Assembly (NCBI GenBank): GCA_013697825.1
Contig: JACCWD010000027.1
Coordinates: forward strand, 1-42,260
Direction: 5' to 3'
DNA: 42,260 nucleotides
Origin: Rubrobacter sp.
GTDB lineage: Bacteria; Actinomycetota; Rubrobacteria; Rubrobacterales; Rubrobacteraceae
The notes under the pieces: model-generated
What the model saw: the letters and a program-made list of their open reading frames with translations, nothing else
What the model was told of the DNA's origin: nothing
The model's database searches: none
Translations under genes and position numbers: made by a program
Part shown: one piece after another, positions 39,099 through 42,260 of the stretch
Layout of the letters: each line of letters opens with the position of its first letter
Numbering within the stretch: position 1 is the first letter of the stretch

Positions 39099-39308
39099 AT
39101 GGAGACGGTAAAAGTATCGCCCAAATATCAGGTTGTCATACCGAAGGCGGTGCGGGAGTCGGCGGGGATAACGCCTGGCCAGGAAGTGGCGGTCTTCAAT
39201 TATCGGGGGAGGATCGAGGTCGTTCCGATGCGGTCGGTGAGGGAGATGCGCGGGTTTTTGCGCGGTATGGATTCTGAAATAAAGCGTGAGGAAGACCGGG
39301 AGCTTTGA
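39099..39308 (+). CDS. vapB: AbrB/MazE-type antitoxin (VapB)
   Basis: The 69-residue protein starts with a swapped-hairpin DNA-binding domain: VKVSPKYQVVIPKAVRESAG, then ITPGQEVAVFNYRGRIEVVP. The C-terminal tail MRGFLRGMDSEIKREEDREL would wrap the toxin. ATG 39099 is preceded by GGGAG. It overlaps the toxin gene by TTGA, the usual coupling that keeps antitoxin in excess. Confidence 0.92.
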   Translation: METVKVSPKYQVVIPKAVRESAGITPGQEVAVFNYRGRIEVVPMRSVREMRGFLRGMDSEIKREEDREL

Positions 39309-39694
39309 GCGAGTTCAACGTGGTGGATTCCTCGGGCTGGATCGAGTATTTCGCGGACGGCTCGAACGCGGATTTCTTCGAGGCGGCCATAGAAGACGCG
39401 GAACGTCTCGTCGTGCCTTCCATAAGCGTCTACGAAGTGTTCAAGCGTTTACTCGCCGAGGTGGACGGCGAAGAAAAAGGTTTGCGAGTCGCGGCCATGA
39501 TGCAAAGAGGGCGGGTCGTGGATCTCGGGGCCGAACTCGCGCTCGAAGCCGCCAAAGTTTCCAGAGAAGGCAAAATCCCGATGGCCGACAGCATTATCCT
39601 CGCGACGGCGAGGGGGTGTGGAGCGACTTTGTGGACACAGGATTCGGACTTCGAAGGCATCGAAGGCGTGCGGTACATAGAAAAGAAAAGCTGA
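39305..39694 (+). CDS. vapC: PIN-domain ribonuclease toxin (VapC)
   Basis: The 129-residue PIN endonuclease has acidic residues in the expected places: Asp8 (NVVDSSGW), Glu44 (SVYEVFKR), Asp95 (MADSIILATA) and Asp113/Asp115 (TQDSDF). It binds Mg2+ or Mn2+ and cuts RNA, commonly tRNA, when freed from VapB. The TTG start at 39305 overlaps the antitoxin stop. Confidence 0.92.
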   Translation: MSEFNVVDSSGWIEYFADGSNADFFEAAIEDAERLVVPSISVYEVFKRLLAEVDGEEKGLRVAAMMQRGRVVDLGAELALEAAKVSREGKIPMADSIILATARGCGATLWTQDSDFEGIEGVRYIEKKS

Positions 39695-39733
39695 AACCAC
39701 GGAGCAGCGGTTGCGCGAAACCCGTTCTCTCGT

Positions 39734-39739
39734 TAACCT
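39734..39739 (+). promoter_or_regulatory. Putative -10 box, leaderless HIT gene
   Basis: TAACCT lies six bases before ATG 39746, with no ribosome site. Confidence 0.4.
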
Positions 39740-39745
39740 AGCCTC

Positions 39746-40090
39746 ATGGCCGAAAAGACGCTTTTCCAAAAGATAATGGACAAGGAAATACCGGGCGACA
39801 TCATCCACGAGGACGAAGTGTGCATCGCCATTCGGGACATAAACCCGCAGGCTCCGACGCACGCGCTCGTCATCCCGCGAAAGCCCATCCCCTCGCTCGA
39901 CGCGCTCACCGAAGAGGACGAGCCGCTCATGGGCCATCTCTTCACCATCGCGAAGCGGGTCGCCGCTGCGGAGGGGCTGTCGAACGGGTATCGGGCGGTT
40001 TTCAATACGGGGCCGCACGGGCAGCAAACCGTGGATCACATCCATCTCCACGTCATCGGCGGGCGGCAAATGTCGTGGCCGCCGGGATAG
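39746..40090 (+). CDS. HIT-family nucleotide hydrolase (HINT-like)
   Basis: This 114-residue protein resembles HINT branch purine nucleoside phosphoramidases. It opens with TLFQKIMDKEIPGDIIHEDE and ends with the His triad HIHLHV in VDHIHLHVIGGRQM. The middle His of the triad is the nucleophile. Length and order match HINT1/HinT. It stands alone, between VapBC and the convergent M23 gene. Confidence 0.95.
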   Translation: MAEKTLFQKIMDKEIPGDIIHEDEVCIAIRDINPQAPTHALVIPRKPIPSLDALTEEDEPLMGHLFTIAKRVAAAEGLSNGYRAVFNTGPHGQQTVDHIHLHVIGGRQMSWPPG

Positions 40091-40111
40091 CGTTTCGCCG
40101 AAGGCGAAACG
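40091..40111 (+). terminator. Hairpin right after HIT gene
   Basis: CGTTTCGCC and GGCGAAACG form a perfect 9-bp stem with a three-base GAA loop, starting one base after the HIT stop. No T run follows, so the stop signal may be weak. Confidence 0.55.
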
Positions 40112-40112
40112 C

Positions 40113-40142
40113 GCTGTCAGCCGTCAGCATTTAGCTGTCAGC
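40113..40142. repeat. GCTGTCA heptamer repeats
   Basis: Units GCTGTCA, GCCGTCA, GCATTTA, GCTGTCA then GC. The last full unit supplies the TGA stop of the minus-strand M23 gene (40138-40140). Same family as 24806-24833. Confidence 0.7.
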
Positions 40143-40827
40143 TTATTGTTTGACGTAATAACGGGTACGGGTTTATGGCTCCGCTTCCCGCCGTCTCGTA
40201 TTCCCGCTCTTGCCCGAGCAGTCCTCCGACGCCTCCGTACCATCCGAGGTGGAGGTGGGGCGGGAAATCGGCCACGGTTCCCGGTTCTTCTCCGGCGGTT
40301 CTCCCGACGGTTCCGATGCGATCCCCGGCCTCGATCCTCGTTCCGTCTTCGAGGGGTGTCGGCTCGCTCATGTGAGCGTAGTAAAGGCGGTCGCCGCGCT
40401 GGACGGGGCCGGAGTCGCGGTCGGCCCGGATCATTACTGTGTATCCGCCGAGGGTGTTCCATCCATCGTCGTTCGAGCCGTACGCGGTCGTTATGGTGCC
40501 GGAGGTTATGGAGTATATGGGCGTGCCTTCGGGGGCGTATATGTCGGTGCCTTCGTGGGTGCCTTGCGACCTCGGCGCGCCCCAGTCGTTCGTGTACGAG
40601 TCTCCGTATTCCGGCGGGAGCGGGAATACGGCTTCGCCCGGCTCGCGCTCGAAGAGGGAGGCGACCCGCTCGCGAAGGCCGTCGTTTTGCGCGATGAAGA
40701 GGACGAGGGAGGCCGCGACGAGGAAGAAGAACACCGTCCCGCCGATGCCTCGCTTCCGTTTGCGAGGGGGGTTGCGGTCGTCCGGGACATTCGGCGTTTC
40801 GGGGGCGCGGCGTGTGTATTCCGACAT
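40138..40827 (-). CDS. M23 (LytM-like) membrane-anchored endopeptidase
   Basis: The 229-residue protein has a basic N-terminus (PPRKRKRG), a single membrane helix at about 30-46 (GTVFFFLVAASLVLFIA) and an outside M23 domain. Zinc-binding positions are His91 and Asp95 (GTHEGTDIYAPEG) and His193 in PHLHLGW, with His152 and His191 as further active-site candidates. It should cut peptide cross-links of the cell wall. The start ATG 40825-40827 has TAAAAT seven bases upstream and appears leaderless. The stop comes from a heptamer repeat. Confidence 0.9.
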   Translation of the reverse strand: MSEYTRRAPETPNVPDDRNPPRKRKRGIGGTVFFFLVAASLVLFIAQNDGLRERVASLFEREPGEAVFPLPPEYGDSYTNDWGAPRSQGTHEGTDIYAPEGTPIYSITSGTITTAYGSNDDGWNTLGGYTVMIRADRDSGPVQRGDRLYYAHMSEPTPLEDGTRIEAGDRIGTVGRTAGEEPGTVADFPPHLHLGWYGGVGGLLGQEREYETAGSGAINPYPLLRQTIS

Positions 40828-40834
40828 GGCCCGT

Positions 40835-40840
40835 ATTTTA
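40835..40840 (-). promoter_or_regulatory. Putative -10 box, leaderless M23 gene
   Basis: TAAAAT on the minus strand ends seven bases before the ATG at 40827, with no ribosome site between them. Confidence 0.5.
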
Positions 40841-40993
40841 TCCCGCCTCGACGTCTCGCCCGGTGTGGGGGCGTACGTTTCCCCCGGCTCATGCCGGAAC
40901 CCGAGTGATTGTTTCGTGCCTTTTCATTCGTGAGGCCGTATTTTCCGACCCCACGAGAGCGCCGACGACGGAGATCCATTCCCGGAGCCGATG

Positions 40994-42058
40994 TCACTTC
41001 CACGTTTTTCGGAGGACGCGCAGCCAGTTTTCGTGGGCGAGTTTCTTGAGTTCGGCATCGCCGTGGCCCCGCTCGCGGAGTTTGTCCACGAGTTTCGGGA
41101 GGTGGGAGGCGTCGGCCATTTCCTTTGGCATCATCGCCCCGTCGAAGTCCGAGCCGAAGCCGACCCGGTCTATGCCGACGCGTTCGATGATGTGTTCGAT
41201 GTGATCGGCGATGGTTTCGAGCGGCGTGTCCCGGTTGTTCGCGCCGTCTTTGCGGAGGAATCCGACGGCGAAGTTCACTCCGACCATGCCGTCGGAGTCT
41301 CCGATGGCGTCGAGTTGTTCGTCCGTGAGGTTCCGGGTGGACGGGCATATCGCGTGGGCGTTCGAGTGGGTGGCGACGAGCGGGGCTTCCGAGAGGTTCG
41401 CCACGTCCCAAAAACCGCGCTCGTTTATGTGTGAGAGGTCGATGAGTACGCCGAGGCGGGCGCATTCTTCGACAAGTTCGCGTCCCGCGCCGGTGAGTCC
41501 GGCCCCGGTGTCGGGGGAGGCGGGGAAGCGGAAGGGGACGCCGTTGGCGTATTTGTTCGGACGGCTCCATACGAGGCCGAGCGAGCGGAGTCCCTTCTCG
41601 TAGAAATATTCGAGCGAGTTCGGGTCGTCGCCCAAATTCTCCGCCCCCTCGAAATGGAGGACGGCGGCGATGGTTTCAGTTTCGAGACACTTTTCGATCT
41701 CGTCCACGCTTCGGACGACTTCGAGTTTTCCTTCGGACTCTTTCTCGAGTTCGAAGAGTTTGCCCGTGAGCCTGTCGGCGGACATGAGTGCATAGTCGGG
41801 TGGGAGGGCGGGGGAGTCGGTGACGACGTATCCGCCTTCGTGGAGGGTGAGGGCGTCCTCCTCGGTCCATCCGCCCTTCGGGTCGGGCGGGGCGAAGCAC
41901 GCGAAGAAGCCGCCTCCGAAGTTCCCTTCCTTCGCCCGCGGCAAATCCACGTGTCCGAATTTGCTTCGCTCGAATAAGGAGCGGCCCCGGCCCCGGCCTT
42001 TGAGGGAGAGGTTCAAAACGGTGTCGTTGTGGCCGTCGAAGATGGGGATATTTTCCAT
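40994..42058 (-). CDS. M19-family membrane dipeptidase homologue
   Basis: The 354-residue zinc peptidase is related to renal dipeptidase. The N-terminal metal motif is DGHNDT (His10, Asp12). A bridging Glu lies in VLHFEGAENLG, His in DLSHINERGF and ATHSNAHAICPSTRNLTDEQ, and Asp in GFGSDFDGAMM. Members cleave dipeptides, including those with D-amino acids, so a cell-wall salvage role is possible. No signal peptide was seen, so the protein is probably cytosolic. The start ATG 42056-42058 has TAACAT six bases upstream. Confidence 0.93.
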   Translation of the reverse strand: MENIPIFDGHNDTVLNLSLKGRGRGRSLFERSKFGHVDLPRAKEGNFGGGFFACFAPPDPKGGWTEEDALTLHEGGYVVTDSPALPPDYALMSADRLTGKLFELEKESEGKLEVVRSVDEIEKCLETETIAAVLHFEGAENLGDDPNSLEYFYEKGLRSLGLVWSRPNKYANGVPFRFPASPDTGAGLTGAGRELVEECARLGVLIDLSHINERGFWDVANLSEAPLVATHSNAHAICPSTRNLTDEQLDAIGDSDGMVGVNFAVGFLRKDGANNRDTPLETIADHIEHIIERVGIDRVGFGSDFDGAMMPKEMADASHLPKLVDKLRERGHGDAELKKLAHENWLRVLRKTWK

Positions 42059-42064
42059 CGGGCG

Positions 42065-42070
42065 ATGTTA
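42065..42070 (-). promoter_or_regulatory. Putative -10 box, leaderless M19 gene
   Basis: TAACAT on the minus strand lies six bases before the ATG at 42058, with no ribosome site. It falls in the short gap after the HEPN-like gene. Confidence 0.45.
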
Positions 42071-42089
42071 GCAGCGTTCGGGGGGCGGT

Positions 42090-42260
42090 TCATCGAGCGA
42101 GGTATGCTCGCGCTTCGCGGAGGAAATCTTCGCCGACGGAGATAATCTCGTGGATTCTTTCGTCTTTCGGAGATGGTCTGGTCGAGTATTCCGCGAGCTG
42201 GCGCGAAGAGAACGCTTCGTTGAAGTACTTGTGGAAACGCCGATCCAGAATCTCGTCTTT
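42090..42260 (-). CDS. HEPN-domain-like protein, 3' end only
   Basis: The minus-strand frame enters at the window's right edge and ends at TGA 42090-42092. The 56 visible residues include RRFHKYFNEAFSSRQLAEY and IISVGEDFLREARAYLAR. The FHxxFNxAFxxRQLAEY pattern and the closing helix resemble the C-terminal half of HEPN proteins, which often pair with a nucleotidyltransferase as a toxin-antitoxin system. The RxxxxH motif itself would lie nearby or in the missing part. The identity is provisional. Confidence 0.6.
   Translation of the reverse strand, partial: KDEILDRRFHKYFNEAFSSRQLAEYSTRPSPKDERIHEIISVGEDFLREARAYLAR

Overview
The window looks like chromosome from a high-GC Gram-positive of the Actinobacteria, most likely Rubrobacter or a close relative. 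This is inferred from the high GC content, frequent GTG and TTG starts, many starts that look leaderless, PknB-like kinases with an outside domain, and an NlpC/P60 hydrolase joined to a golvesin-type domain. No rRNA, tRNA, CRISPR array or prophage was seen. Apart from a broken IS630 transposase at the left edge, the content is ordinary chromosomal genes.

Layout. 1-2718: transposase remnant, secreted NlpC/P60 hydrolase, signal peptide peptidase SppA. 2907-5937 (minus): an operon-like set of a DUF2723 (GT-C-like) membrane protein, a phosphoesterase and a ParB-fold protein. 6315-10454 (plus): TauE/SafE permease, Nudix hydrolase, and two tandem paralogous polytopic membrane proteins of unknown function. 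10567-14853 (minus): an ABC importer (lipoprotein, two permeases, ATPase) resembling the YnjBCD/polyamine/iron group. 14939-18383 (minus): disulfide reductase, TVP38 membrane protein, D-Ala-D-Ala ligase. 18485-23181: an unrecognised gene pair, NfeD plus SPFH membrane proteins, acetyltransferase, a convergent membrane hydrolase, a TIGR01777 epimerase and a deaminase. 23224-27193: aromatic amino acid block (tyrA, hisC, chorismate mutase, DAHP synthase) next to a broken MarR gene.

27222-33525 is the most striking stretch. It holds three tandem transmembrane Ser/Thr kinases, each with a kinase domain, one membrane helix, a low-complexity stalk and the same kind of small outside domain (NTF2-like by pattern, not PASTA), followed by an HtrA protease. 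The first two stalks contain 15-bp tandem repeats. 33548-42260 carries a cold shock protein, rpiA, PAP2 phosphatase, DUF3891 protein, M42 peptidase, EamA transporter, VapBC, HIT protein, M23 and M19 peptidases, and the end of a HEPN-like gene.

Three patterns cut across the genes. First, short heptanucleotide tandem repeats of three sequence families sit at gene ends, often as inverted pairs, and sometimes supply the last codons or the stop codon. Second, about nine genes have a TANNNT box 6-8 bases before the start codon, which suggests leaderless mRNAs. Third, isoleucine is almost always ATA when the next codon is lysine, although ATC is the normal codon elsewhere. Three single-base homopolymer insertions (MarR remnant twice, htrA leader once) are either real frameshifts or assembly errors.
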